NCBI GenBank assembly: GCA_900163555.1
Contig: FUHX01000041.1
Location: forward strand, 1 to 64,000
Direction of reading: 5' to 3'
From: Actinomycetales bacterium JB111
Lineage (GTDB): Bacteria; Actinomycetota; Actinomycetes; Actinomycetales; Actinomycetaceae
DNA length: 64,000 bases
The position numbers were made by a program, and so were the translations under genes. A model generated the notes under the pieces. It had not been told where the DNA came from. It was given only the letters and a program-made list of their open reading frames with translations, and did not search any database. This document shows positions 1 through 9,102 of the stretch, piece by piece (position 1 is the stretch's first letter; each line of letters begins with the position of its first letter).

Positions 1-36
1 CCACCCGCCCCACCCCGTGCACCACAGGAGTCTCCG

Positions 37-453
37 ATGAGCGCACAGCCCCTGCCCGCGCGGACGACCGCGCCCCGGCGGACCACCGGCGCCACCCCCG
101 AGCGCCGGAACCGGGTGCGACTGACCGTCATCCCGTCGCCGGTCCCGGCCCGCTCCAGGGCGCCGTTCGTCACGCTGCTGGCCACGATCCTGCTGGCCGC
201 CCTCGCCGCCGTGCTCATGCTCAACATCCGCATGACCGAGACGGCCTACGCGCTGCACGACGTGCAGATGGACCTCGCGCTCGTCGAGGAGTCGATCAAC
301 GACCTCCAGATCCAGGTCGACGCCGAGTCCGCCCCGGCGCTCCTCGACCACCGCGCGCAGGAGCTCGGGATGACCCGTCCGGAGACGTCCTACTACATCT
401 CGCTCGAGGACCGGTCGGTCACGAGCACCGAGATCTCGGGGGAGACCAACTGA
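37..453 (+). CDS. ftsL: FtsL-like septum formation protein
   Basis: Small bitopic division protein of 138 residues. It has a basic, proline/arginine-rich cytoplasmic tail (about 1-40), one membrane segment (about 43-63) and a short extracellular helical stretch (about 66-105), the usual FtsL/DivIC layout. Members of this family hold FtsQ and FtsI/FtsW together at the septum. The ATG follows a CAGGAG ribosome-binding site at a normal distance. Its TGA overlaps the ATG of ftsI by one base, so the two are probably translationally coupled. The family is poorly conserved in sequence, so the call rests on topology and on position immediately before ftsI. Confidence 0.85.
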   Translation: MSAQPLPARTTAPRRTTGATPERRNRVRLTVIPSPVPARSRAPFVTLLATILLAALAAVLMLNIRMTETAYALHDVQMDLALVEESINDLQIQVDAESAPALLDHRAQELGMTRPETSYYISLEDRSVTSTEISGETN

Positions 454-2255
454 TGGAGCGCTCACCACTCGTCGGCACCAACCCGCGGGCATGGGTCCGG
501 CGGACGCGCCTCCTGCTCGTCGCCCTGCTGGCCGCGGTCCTCCTCGTGACCGGCCGCCTCATCTGGGTCCAGGCGCTCGAGGGCCCGCAGCTGTCCGAGG
601 CGGCGCGCAACAACCGCATCCGTACATACGAGGTGCAGGCGGAGCGGGGCGACATCCTCGACGCGAACGGCGACATCCTCGCGACGTCGGTCCCCACGTA
701 CAACGTGGGCGTCAACCAGCAGCTGATCACGGGCTACGAGGTCCGCGACGACTCCGGCGAGGTTGTCGACGGCGGCATATCGGCGGCCGCGGAGCGGCTC
801 GCCCCGATCCTCGACCAGGACCCCGCCGAGCTCGGGGCGGCCATGGTCGGCGACTCGACGTTCGCCTACATCGCGCGCGACATCAGCCCGGCCCAGTGGC
901 GGCAGATCCGCGAGCTCGGCATCCGCGGCATCGAGCCGGAGCAGAGCGTCGACCGCCTGTACCCCAACGGCACGACCGGCGGGAACGTCATCGGCTTCGT
1001 CGGCGCAGACAACACCGGACTCGCGGGGCTCGAGCAGTCCTACGAGGAGGTACTGTCCGGCGAGGACGGGTCCACCACGGTGGAGATCGGCCGCGACGGT
1101 CAGGTCATCCCCGGTGCGACCCGCGAGGAGGTCGAGGCCCAGGACGGCCGCGACGTCCAGACGACGATCGACCGCAACCTGCAGTACTACTGCCAGCAGG
1201 CGCTCGACGAGGCGGTCGCCCGGCACGGGGCCCAGTGGGGCGCCGTCGAGATCGAGGAGATCGGCACGGGCCGGATCCTCGCGCTGTGCGACTCGAACAC
1301 GGTCGACCCGGGGAACTACCAGGACTGGGCCCCCGAGGACCGCGGCGCGCGGTCGATCTCCGCGCCCTACGAGCCGGGCTCGACGGGCAAGGTCCCGACC
1401 TTCGCGGGCGCCCTCGACTACGGACTCGTCGACGTCGACTCCGAGTGGTACGTCCCGGACACCTGGACGGTCGACAACGGTCAGACGTTCAGCGACAACG
1501 ACAACCACGCGCCGATGACTCTCACCACGGCCGGCGTGCTCGCGAACTCGTACAACACGGGTCTCGTCCAGATCGGCGAGACCATCCCGGACGAGCGCCG
1601 GTACGAATACTTCACGGACTTCGGCTTCGGCCAGCGCACGGGTATCGAGCTCCCGGGCGAGTCCAGCGGCATCTACCGCTCCACGGACCAGTGGGACGAC
1701 CGCTCGCGGTACACCACGATGTTCGGGCAGGGGCTCGCTGTCACGCTGCTGCAGTCGACCTCCACTGCCGCGACCGTCGGCAACGGCGGCGTCCGCGTCG
1801 ACCCGCACATCGTCGAGGCGGTCGAGGCGGAGGACGGCACGATGGTGCCGACCACGCTCCTCGAAGGCACCCGCGTGGTCTCGGAGGAGGCCGCCGCGAA
1901 CACCATCGCGATGATGGAGGGCGCAGTCTCCGACCGCGGCACCGCCCAGCTCGCCGACGTCCCCGGCTACCGGGTCGCCGGCAAGACCGGCACCGCCCAG
2001 GTCCCGAACGAGAACGGACCCCTCGCCGGTCGGGTCGGAACGTTCCTCGGCGTCATCCCGGCCGAGGACCCGCAGGTCGCGATCGGCGTCGTCATGTACG
2101 GCGCGAACGGACCGTCCTACGGCTCGATCGTCGCCGCCCCCGTCTTCTCGGACGTCGCGGAGTTCACGATGGACTACCTCGGCGTTCCGCCGTCGACCAC
2201 CCCGGACCCGTACCTGCCGCTCGTCCCGGGCGAGGAATGGGGAGACGACCAGTGA
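453..2255 (+). CDS. ftsI: Penicillin-binding protein 2/3, septal transpeptidase (FtsI)
   Basis: Monofunctional class B penicillin-binding protein of 600 residues that cross-links septal peptidoglycan outside the membrane. One N-terminal membrane anchor (about 19-40) is followed by the PBP dimerisation domain and the transpeptidase domain. The catalytic triad motifs are visible: SxxK as S310-T-G-K, SxN as S366-Y-N, and KTG at K511. No PASTA repeats are seen at the C-terminus. It overlaps ftsL upstream and its TGA overlaps the GTG of murE. Length and motifs fit actinobacterial FtsI. Confidence 0.95.
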   Translation: MERSPLVGTNPRAWVRRTRLLLVALLAAVLLVTGRLIWVQALEGPQLSEAARNNRIRTYEVQAERGDILDANGDILATSVPTYNVGVNQQLITGYEVRDDSGEVVDGGISAAAERLAPILDQDPAELGAAMVGDSTFAYIARDISPAQWRQIRELGIRGIEPEQSVDRLYPNGTTGGNVIGFVGADNTGLAGLEQSYEEVLSGEDGSTTVEIGRDGQVIPGATREEVEAQDGRDVQTTIDRNLQYYCQQALDEAVARHGAQWGAVEIEEIGTGRILALCDSNTVDPGNYQDWAPEDRGARSISAPYEPGSTGKVPTFAGALDYGLVDVDSEWYVPDTWTVDNGQTFSDNDNHAPMTLTTAGVLANSYNTGLVQIGETIPDERRYEYFTDFGFGQRTGIELPGESSGIYRSTDQWDDRSRYTTMFGQGLAVTLLQSTSTAATVGNGGVRVDPHIVEAVEAEDGTMVPTTLLEGTRVVSEEAAANTIAMMEGAVSDRGTAQLADVPGYRVAGKTGTAQVPNENGPLAGRVGTFLGVIPAEDPQVAIGVVMYGANGPSYGSIVAAPVFSDVAEFTMDYLGVPPSTTPDPYLPLVPGEEWGDDQ

Positions 2256-3796
2256 GCGGCCTGCCGCGCCCCGCGCGCACGGCACCGGTCGCGCTCGGTG
2301 ACATCGTCGCCGCGGCCGGGGACCACGCCGACCTCGTGGCCACGGGCGACCTGCCCCGCGAGGCGGTCGTCGCCGGCGCGGTCGCGGACAACCGGCGGGT
2401 GACGGGCGGGGAGCTGTTCCTCGCCCGCCCCGGCGAGCAGCACCACGCCGCGCGGTTCGCCACCGACGCGATCGACCGCGGCGCGGCCGCGGTGCTCACG
2501 GACCACGCGGGCCGGGACCTGCTCGCCGGCGCCGGTGAGACCCGGGTGCCGGTCGTCGTCGTGCACGACGTCGCCCGCGCCGTCGGGGCGGTCTCCGCCC
2601 TGGCCTGGGGGCGGCCCGCCGAGCGCCTGCGGACCTTCGCGGTCACCGGCACCAACGGCAAGACGACGACCGCCTACATGGTCGACCACCTCCTGCGGGC
2701 GCTCGGTAGACGGACCGGCCTCATCGGCACCGTGCAGATCCGCATCGGCGAGACCGCCGTGTCCTCCGCGCTGACCACCCCGCAGGCCGACGAGCTGCAC
2801 GCCGTGCTGGCCGCGATGGTCGAGGACGGCGTGACCGACGTCGTGCTCGAGGCCTCCTCGCACGCGCTGCAGCTCGGCCGCCTGGATGCGGTGACGTTCG
2901 ACGTCGCCGGCTTCACGCACCTCACCCCGGACCATCTCGATCTTCACGGCACCCTGGAGGAGTACTTCCGGGTGAAGTCCACGCTGTTCACGCCCGCCCG
3001 GTCCCGGGCGGGCGTCGTCACGGTCGACGACGAGTGGGGCCGCCGTCTCGCGGCGGACGCCGCCGCGAGCCGTCCCGGCGACGTCTGGTCGCTCGGCCGG
3101 TCGGACGGGGACGTCGTGCTCACGCCCGACGGCGGCACGGGCCGCTTCGGGCTGTCGAGCCCGGTCGGCGACGTGCTCGCCTCGACCGCCATGCCCGGGT
3201 CCTTCAACGTCTCCAACGCCGCCCTGGCGGCCGCCATGGTGCTCCGCTCGGGCGTCGGCGCGGACGACCTGACCGCGGCTGCCGCCGCCGGCATCACGCC
3301 GGAGGTGCCCGGGCGGATGCAGGTGCTCGCCGAGTCGCCGCGCGTCGTCGTGGACTTCGCCCACAACACCGAGGCCCTCGCCTCCATCCTCAACGAGCTG
3401 CGGCCCACCACGCGGGGGCGGCTGTGGTGCGTGACCGGCTCCGCCGGCGACCGCGACCGCGGCAAGCGCCCGCTCATGGGCGAGGTCAGCGCGCGGCTCG
3501 CCGACGAGGTCGTCGTCACCGACGACGACCCGCACGGCGAGGACCCCGCCGCGATCCGCGCGCAGGTGCTCGCCGGCGCCGTCGCGGTCGAGGGCGCGAG
3601 CGTCGTCGAGATCGGGGACCGCCGGGAGGCCATCGCCCACGCGATCCTCGCCGCGGACGCGGAGGACACGGTGCTCCTGGCGGGTCGCGGGCACGAGACG
3701 GAGCAGGAGGTCGGCGACGTCGTCCACCACCTCGACGACCGCGAGGAGGCGCTCAGCGCGCTCGAGCGCCGCAGGGTGAGGGATGATGAGACGTGA
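2252..3796 (+). CDS. murE: UDP-MurNAc-tripeptide synthetase (MurE)
   Basis: Cytoplasmic ATP-dependent ligase (514 residues) that adds the third amino acid to UDP-MurNAc-L-Ala-D-Glu. A GTG start at 2252 overlaps the ftsI stop; an open frame continues upstream in the same register but lies inside ftsI. The ATP loop GTNGKTTT starts near residue 133. Where meso-diaminopimelate enzymes carry DNPR, this protein has D-D-P-H (about 425-428) followed by G-E-D-P. From what is known of the family, loss of that arginine suggests a substrate such as L-lysine or L-ornithine rather than meso-DAP; this is inference. The stop overlaps the GTG of murF by 4 bases. Confidence 0.93.
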   Translation: MSGLPRPARTAPVALGDIVAAAGDHADLVATGDLPREAVVAGAVADNRRVTGGELFLARPGEQHHAARFATDAIDRGAAAVLTDHAGRDLLAGAGETRVPVVVVHDVARAVGAVSALAWGRPAERLRTFAVTGTNGKTTTAYMVDHLLRALGRRTGLIGTVQIRIGETAVSSALTTPQADELHAVLAAMVEDGVTDVVLEASSHALQLGRLDAVTFDVAGFTHLTPDHLDLHGTLEEYFRVKSTLFTPARSRAGVVTVDDEWGRRLAADAAASRPGDVWSLGRSDGDVVLTPDGGTGRFGLSSPVGDVLASTAMPGSFNVSNAALAAAMVLRSGVGADDLTAAAAAGITPEVPGRMQVLAESPRVVVDFAHNTEALASILNELRPTTRGRLWCVTGSAGDRDRGKRPLMGEVSARLADEVVVTDDDPHGEDPAAIRAQVLAGAVAVEGASVVEIGDRREAIAHAILAADAEDTVLLAGRGHETEQEVGDVVHHLDDREEALSALERRRVRDDET

Positions 3797-5250
3797 TCAC
3801 CCTCAGCCTCACTGAGATCGCCGGGTCGACGCACGCGTCGAGCTCGCCGGCCGACGTCCCCGTCACCGGGAACGTCGTGCAGGACTCCCGCCTCGTCGGC
3901 GCGGGCGATCTCTTCGTCGCGATCGCGGGGGAGCGGACCGACGGCCACCGGCACGTCGCAGCCGCGCTCGCCGCCGGCGCCGCAGGTGCCCTGGTCCAGG
4001 ACGCGTCGGTCCCCGTGGCTGACGGCGCTGACCCGAGCCGCCTCGTCGTCGTCCCGGACACGGTCGCCGCGCTCGGCGACCTCGCGCGCCACTCCCTGGC
4101 CGCCCTGCGGGACCGCCGGCGCACGGACGTCGTCGCGGTCACCGGCTCGGTCGGCAAGACGACGACCAAGGACCTGCTCATCGACATGCTGTCGGCGCGC
4201 GGCGAGCTGGTCGCCCCGCCCGGGTCGCTCAACAACGAGGTCGGCCTGCCGCTGACCGTCCTGCGTGCCGGGGAGCAGACGGCGACCCTCGTCCTCGAGA
4301 TGGGCGCCGACCGGGTCGGCAACCTCACCTACCTCACGAGCGTCGCCCCGCCCGACGTCGCGATCGTCCTCGCCGTCGGACGCGCCCACCTCGGCCACTT
4401 CGGCGGTATCGACAACGTCGCCCGCACGAAGTCCGAGCTCGTGACCGGGCTCCGGGAGAGCGGGGTCGCCGTGCTCAACCTCGACGACCCCCGGGTCGCC
4501 GCCATGGCGTCGCTCGCCCCGGGGCGGGTGCTCACCTTCTCCGCCTCGGGCGACGAGTCCGCCGACCTGTACGCGACGGGCGTCGACCTCGATGCCGCCG
4601 GCCGGGCGTCGTTCACGCTCCACGCACCCGGCGGGCGGGCCGAGGTCAGCCTCGCGCTCGTCGGTCGCCACCACGTGGCCAACGCGCTCGCCGCCGCGGG
4701 CGCCGCTCTCGCCCTCGGCGAGGACGTGGACGCGGTCGCGACCGCCCTGGCGACCGCCGGCCCGCGCAGCGAGCACCGCACGGCCGTCACCGAGCTGTCC
4801 GGGGACGTCCTGCTCCTCGACGACTCCTACAACGCCAACCCGGACTCCATGCGCGCGGGCCTCGCCGCGCTGGAGTCGATCGCGCCGAGGCGGCGCCGGC
4901 TGGCTGTCCTCGGTCAGATGCTCGAGCTCGGCGACGACTCGGCCGCCGAGCACGCCGGCCTGGTCCCGGAGCTTCTCGACCGCCAGGTCGTGGAGATCGT
5001 CGTCGTCGGCGAGGAGGCGGCGCCGCTCGCGGCGGCCGCGGCGGACGCGGGAATCAGGACCCATGACCTGACCGGTCGGCCCGCGGCAGAGATCGCGGAC
5101 GCCGTGCGGGCGCTGCTCGTGCCCGGCGACGCGCTCCTGCTCAAGGGGTCGAAGGGCTCCGGTGTGTGGGAGGTCGCGGACCTTCTCACATCCGACACGG
5201 CGGCCACCTCGCTGCCTGGGACGCCGGGGGACGGGATGATGCCCGCATGA
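3793..5250 (+). CDS. murF: UDP-MurNAc-pentapeptide synthetase (MurF)
   Basis: Adds D-Ala-D-Ala to the UDP-MurNAc-tripeptide, the last cytoplasmic step of precursor synthesis. The 485-residue protein has the Mur ligase N-terminal domain, the ATP loop GSVGKTTTK near residue 118, and the MurF motif around LLLDDSYNANPDSM. It starts at a GTG that overlaps the murE stop, and its own TGA overlaps the ATG of mraY. Length is normal for the family. Confidence 0.94.
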   Translation: MITLSLTEIAGSTHASSSPADVPVTGNVVQDSRLVGAGDLFVAIAGERTDGHRHVAAALAAGAAGALVQDASVPVADGADPSRLVVVPDTVAALGDLARHSLAALRDRRRTDVVAVTGSVGKTTTKDLLIDMLSARGELVAPPGSLNNEVGLPLTVLRAGEQTATLVLEMGADRVGNLTYLTSVAPPDVAIVLAVGRAHLGHFGGIDNVARTKSELVTGLRESGVAVLNLDDPRVAAMASLAPGRVLTFSASGDESADLYATGVDLDAAGRASFTLHAPGGRAEVSLALVGRHHVANALAAAGAALALGEDVDAVATALATAGPRSEHRTAVTELSGDVLLLDDSYNANPDSMRAGLAALESIAPRRRRLAVLGQMLELGDDSAAEHAGLVPELLDRQVVEIVVVGEEAAPLAAAAADAGIRTHDLTGRPAAEIADAVRALLVPGDALLLKGSKGSGVWEVADLLTSDTAATSLPGTPGDGMMPA

Positions 5251-6332
5251 CCGCCGTCCTCGTCGGTGCCGGCGTGGCCCTCGTGATCACGCTCTTCGGC
5301 ACGCCCGTCCTCATTCGCCTGCTCGTGCGACGCGAGTACGGCCAGTTCATCCGTCAGGACGGACCGACGAGCCACCAGACCAAGCGCGGCACCCCCACCA
5401 TGGGCGGCGTCATCATCATCCTCGCGACCGTCGTCGGGTACGGGGTCGCGAACATCGCCGGCGCCCGGCTCCCGCACGTCTCGGGGCTGCTGCTCATCTA
5501 CCTGATGGTCGGCATGGGCCTCGTCGGCTTCCTCGACGACTTCATCAAGATCTCCCGCGCCCGGTCGCTCGGGCTGGACGCGCGGGCGAAGATCATCCTG
5601 CAGGCGTTCTTCGGCATCTCCTTCGCCGTGCTCGCGCTGCAGTTCCCCTCGGAGAACAACCGACGCCCCGCGTCCACCGCACTGTCCTGGGTGCGCGACA
5701 TGCCGATCGACCTCGCGTACTGGGGCGCCGGGATCGGCCTCGTGCTGTTCATCATCTGGGCGAACTTCCTCATCACCGCCTGGACGAACGCCGTCAACCT
5801 CACCGACGGCCTCGACGGCCTGGCCACAGGCACGTCCGCGATCGTGTTCGCCGCCTACGCCGGCATCGCCTTCTGGCAGTCGAACCAGTCCTGCCAGGTC
5901 CTCGCCGCGCCCGGCGCCGGGTGCTACGAGGTCCGCGACCCGCGCGACCTCACGATCATCGCGGCCTGCATCGTCGGCGCCTGCCTCGGCTTCCTCTGGC
6001 ACAACACGAACCCCGCCAAGATCTTCATGGGCGACACCGGCTCCCTCGCCCTCGGCGGCGCGCTGGCCGGGCTCACGATCCTTACCCGCACCGAGTTCGT
6101 CGGCGTCATCATCGGCGGCCTGTTCGTCGCCGTCGTCATCTCGGACGTCATCCAGATCGGCGTCTTCAAGGCCACGGGCAAGCGCGTGTTCAAGATGGCC
6201 CCGCTGCATCACCACTTCGAGCTGTCCGGCTGGGGCGAGGTCACGATCGTCGTGCGGTTCTGGCTCGTCGCGCTGCTGTGCGCGGCCGCCGGGCTGGCGA
6301 TCTTCTACGGCGAGTGGGTCACCGCGTCATGA
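5247..6332 (+). CDS. mraY: Phospho-N-acetylmuramoyl-pentapeptide transferase (MraY)
   Basis: Integral membrane enzyme of 361 residues that transfers phospho-MurNAc-pentapeptide to undecaprenyl phosphate, giving lipid I. Multiple hydrophobic helices alternate with the family's conserved cytoplasmic motifs, including the region near KRGTPTMGG, the aspartates in FLDDFIK, NLTDGLDGLA, and the histidine-rich PLHHHFE near the C-terminus. The ATG at 5247 overlaps the murF stop in an ATGA arrangement; the in-frame extension upstream lies within murF and is rejected. It overlaps murD in the same way downstream. Confidence 0.95.
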   Translation: MTAVLVGAGVALVITLFGTPVLIRLLVRREYGQFIRQDGPTSHQTKRGTPTMGGVIIILATVVGYGVANIAGARLPHVSGLLLIYLMVGMGLVGFLDDFIKISRARSLGLDARAKIILQAFFGISFAVLALQFPSENNRRPASTALSWVRDMPIDLAYWGAGIGLVLFIIWANFLITAWTNAVNLTDGLDGLATGTSAIVFAAYAGIAFWQSNQSCQVLAAPGAGCYEVRDPRDLTIIAACIVGACLGFLWHNTNPAKIFMGDTGSLALGGALAGLTILTRTEFVGVIIGGLFVAVVISDVIQIGVFKATGKRVFKMAPLHHHFELSGWGEVTIVVRFWLVALLCAAAGLAIFYGEWVTAS

Positions 6333-7873
6333 TCCTGCCGGGTGACGCGCGCCCGGCCGACGCCGTCCGCTCGGCCTGGGCAGCGAAGGAGGCGGAGGCC
6401 CTCGCGACGGCGCGGGTCGTCGTCGTCGGGCTCGGGACCTCCGGACTGGCCGCGCTGAGGGCCCTCGACGGACGCGTGGGCGCGCTGGGTGCGACCGACG
6501 GCCGCGAGGCCGCCCTCGAGCCGGCGGCTGAGGCCGCCCCGCGCGCCACCCTCACGGCGGGCGACGGGCCGGACGCGCTCGCCGAGGCCACGCTCGCGAT
6601 GGAGCCCGACGTCCTCGTCGTCTCGCCGGGCGTGCCCGCGACCTCCCCGCTCATGCGGCGCGCATCCGCGGCCGGGATCCCGGTCTGGAGCGAGATCGAG
6701 CTCGCGTGGCGCCTCCAGCGCCCGCGCCCCGACGGCGGCTACGCCCCGTGGCTCGCGATCACCGGGACGAACGGCAAGACCACGACCGTCACGATGACCG
6801 AGGCGATCCTGCGCCAGGCCGGGCTGGACGCGATCGCGGTCGGCAACGTCGGCACGCCCCCCGTCGAGCTCGTCACCGCCGACGGCGCGGGGCCCGACGT
6901 CCTGCCCGCCGAGCTGTCGAGCTTCCAGCTGCACTCCACGACCTCGCTCGCGCCGCTGGCCGCCGTCTGCCTCAACCTCGCCCCCGACCACCTCGACTGG
7001 CACGGCGGGTACGAGGCCTACCGCGCGGACAAGGCGCGCGTCTACCGCGGCACGACCGGCCTGTGCGTGTACTCCGAGGCCGACGCGGCCACCCGCCGCA
7101 TGGTCGAGGAGGCCGACGTCGCCGACGGCGCGCGGGCGGTCGGCCTCACGCTGGATCCGCCGGCGGTCTCGCAGGTCGGCGTCGTCGAGGGGATCCTCGC
7201 CGAGCGCGTGGGCACGGACCGGTGGACCTCCGCCGTCGAGCTCGGGCAGGTCTCGGACCTGGCCCACCTCGTCTCGCCGACCGCCACGGCCGATGACGTC
7301 CCCGACCACCTGCTGCTCGACGCCCTCGCGGCCGCCACGCTCGCGCGCGCGGCCGGCGTGGAGCCCGTCCACGTCCGCGACGCCCTGCGCGCGTACAGCC
7401 CGGGCGCGCACCGGTCCGCGCTCGTGCGGACCGTCGACGGCGTCCGCTACGTCGACGACTCGAAGGCCACCAACGCGCATGCCGCGTCCGCCGCGCTCGC
7501 GGGCTACGGGAGCGGTCAGGTCGTGTGGATCGCCGGGGGACTGGCCAAGGGTGCGTCCTTCGACGACCTCGTGCGCGAGCACGCCGACAGGCTCGACAGG
7601 GTCGTCCTCATCGGCCGCGACCGCGCGCCGATGCTCGACGCACTTCGGCGACACGCGCCCCTCATCCCCGTCATCGAGGTCACCCGGGACGACGATGAAG
7701 GCGTGATGGATCGCGCCGTGGAACTCGCCGCCCGGGCCGCCCGCCCCGGCCAGACCGTGCTGCTCGCCCCCGCGAGCGCGTCGATGGACCAGTTCCGCAG
7801 CTACGCGCACCGCGGCGACGCGTTCGCCGACGCCGTGCGGTCGCTGACCGGGAACGGCGGTGAGCCGGCATGA
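6329..7873 (+). CDS. murD: UDP-MurNAc-L-alanine:D-glutamate ligase (MurD)
   Basis: Cytoplasmic ligase (514 residues) that adds D-glutamate to UDP-MurNAc-L-Ala. The N-terminal Rossmann-like domain has VVVGLGTSGLAAL. The central ATP loop is ITGTNGKTTT, the conserved NLAPDHLDWHG follows, and the C-terminal domain has YVDDSKATNAHA. The ATG at 6329 overlaps the mraY stop by 4 bases; the longer upstream frame is inside mraY. Its stop overlaps the ftsW start. Confidence 0.93.
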   Translation: MILPGDARPADAVRSAWAAKEAEALATARVVVVGLGTSGLAALRALDGRVGALGATDGREAALEPAAEAAPRATLTAGDGPDALAEATLAMEPDVLVVSPGVPATSPLMRRASAAGIPVWSEIELAWRLQRPRPDGGYAPWLAITGTNGKTTTVTMTEAILRQAGLDAIAVGNVGTPPVELVTADGAGPDVLPAELSSFQLHSTTSLAPLAAVCLNLAPDHLDWHGGYEAYRADKARVYRGTTGLCVYSEADAATRRMVEEADVADGARAVGLTLDPPAVSQVGVVEGILAERVGTDRWTSAVELGQVSDLAHLVSPTATADDVPDHLLLDALAAATLARAAGVEPVHVRDALRAYSPGAHRSALVRTVDGVRYVDDSKATNAHAASAALAGYGSGQVVWIAGGLAKGASFDDLVREHADRLDRVVLIGRDRAPMLDALRRHAPLIPVIEVTRDDDEGVMDRAVELAARAARPGQTVLLAPASASMDQFRSYAHRGDAFADAVRSLTGNGGEPA

Positions 7874-9102
7874 GCGTCCGCAGCGGGGTCACCCTCACCG
7901 AGCGGCAGCGCACCCGCGAGGAGAACCCGGCGCTGAGCTTCTACCTCATCGCCGCCTCCTCGGCGCTCCTCGTGGCGTTCGGCGCCGTCATGCGCCTGTC
8001 CGCCTCCACCGTCACGGCCATCTCCGACACGGGCTCCCCGTACGCGGCGTGGTTCGGCGAGCTGCTGTTCGTCGGCGTCGGCGTCGCCGGCGCGGTCGTG
8101 TGCGCGTTCATCCCGCACACGTTCTACCGCCGGTCCGCCTGGCTGCTCCTCGGGGGCGGACTCCTGCTGCAGTGTCTGATCTTCACGCCGTTCGCCCGCG
8201 GGCAGGGCGGAAACCTCAACTGGGTCGTCATCCCCGGCACGAGTCAGGTCGTCCAACCGAGCGAGTTCCTCAAGCTCGCGCTCGCGATCTGGCTCGGCGC
8301 CGTCCTCGCGCGCAAGGTGCGCGTCATGGACAACATCCTGCACGCCGCCATCCCCGGGGTCATCGGCGCCGGCGTGGCGATCATGCTCGTCCTCGCGGGC
8401 CACGACATGGGGACGGCCGCGATCATGGTCATCCTCATCGTGGGGGCCTACTACGTGGCGGGCCTCGGGCTGAAGTGGTTCGCGGGCGTGGGCATCGTGG
8501 GCGCGGGCGTCGGCGCGTTCCTCGTCATGTCCTCCGCCTCCCGGCGCGCCCGCGTCGGCCAGTTCTTCGGCCTCACCGACGCCGACCCGCTCGGCGCCGG
8601 CCTCCAGCCGCTGCACGGGCTGTGGGCGCTCGGATCCGGCGGGATCTCCGGCGTCGGCCTCGGCGCCTCCCGCGAGAAGTGGGAGTACCTGCCCGAGGCG
8701 CACAACGACTTCATCTTCGCGATCATCGGCGAGGAGCTCGGCCTCATCGGGACCCTCACCGTCCTCGCCCTGTTCGTGGTGCTCGCGATCGGCATCTACC
8801 GGACCGTCCGCCGCCACACCGACCCCTTCGCCCAGATCACCGCCGGCGCGCTCGGCGCGTGGATCTTCGGCCAGGCGATCGTCAACATCCTCGTGGTCAT
8901 CGGGTTCCTCCCGGTCCTCGGCGTCCCGCTGCCGCTGGTCTCGGCGGGCGGTTCCGCGCTCATCGCCACCCTGCTCGGCATCGGCGTGCTGCTGTCCGTC
9001 GCGCGTTCCGAGCCGGGCGCCCGCGACGCGCTGCGCATCCGCGGAAGGTCCGCCCGGCGCACGGGCTCCGTCACCACGTCGCGCAGGAGGAAGCGTGGCT
9101 GA
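7870..9102 (+). CDS. ftsW: Septal peptidoglycan glycosyltransferase (FtsW, SEDS family)
   Basis: Polytopic SEDS-family protein of 410 residues with about ten hydrophobic segments. It polymerises lipid II at the septum together with FtsI. Visible family landmarks include the QPSEFLKLA motif and the segment GLGASREKWEYLPEAHNDF. The C-terminal tail is basic and cytoplasmic. Start and stop both overlap neighbouring genes (murD and murG), consistent with one polycistronic message. Confidence 0.94.
   Translation: MSVRSGVTLTERQRTREENPALSFYLIAASSALLVAFGAVMRLSASTVTAISDTGSPYAAWFGELLFVGVGVAGAVVCAFIPHTFYRRSAWLLLGGGLLLQCLIFTPFARGQGGNLNWVVIPGTSQVVQPSEFLKLALAIWLGAVLARKVRVMDNILHAAIPGVIGAGVAIMLVLAGHDMGTAAIMVILIVGAYYVAGLGLKWFAGVGIVGAGVGAFLVMSSASRRARVGQFFGLTDADPLGAGLQPLHGLWALGSGGISGVGLGASREKWEYLPEAHNDFIFAIIGEELGLIGTLTVLALFVVLAIGIYRTVRRHTDPFAQITAGALGAWIFGQAIVNILVVIGFLPVLGVPLPLVSAGGSALIATLLGIGVLLSVARSEPGARDALRIRGRSARRTGSVTTSRRRKRG

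Noticed and set aside
491-3796. Open frame of about 1100 codons spanning ftsI and murE
   Set aside because: The first part is a shadow of ftsI, arginine/proline-rich. Only the part from GTG 2252 is a real protein (MurE).
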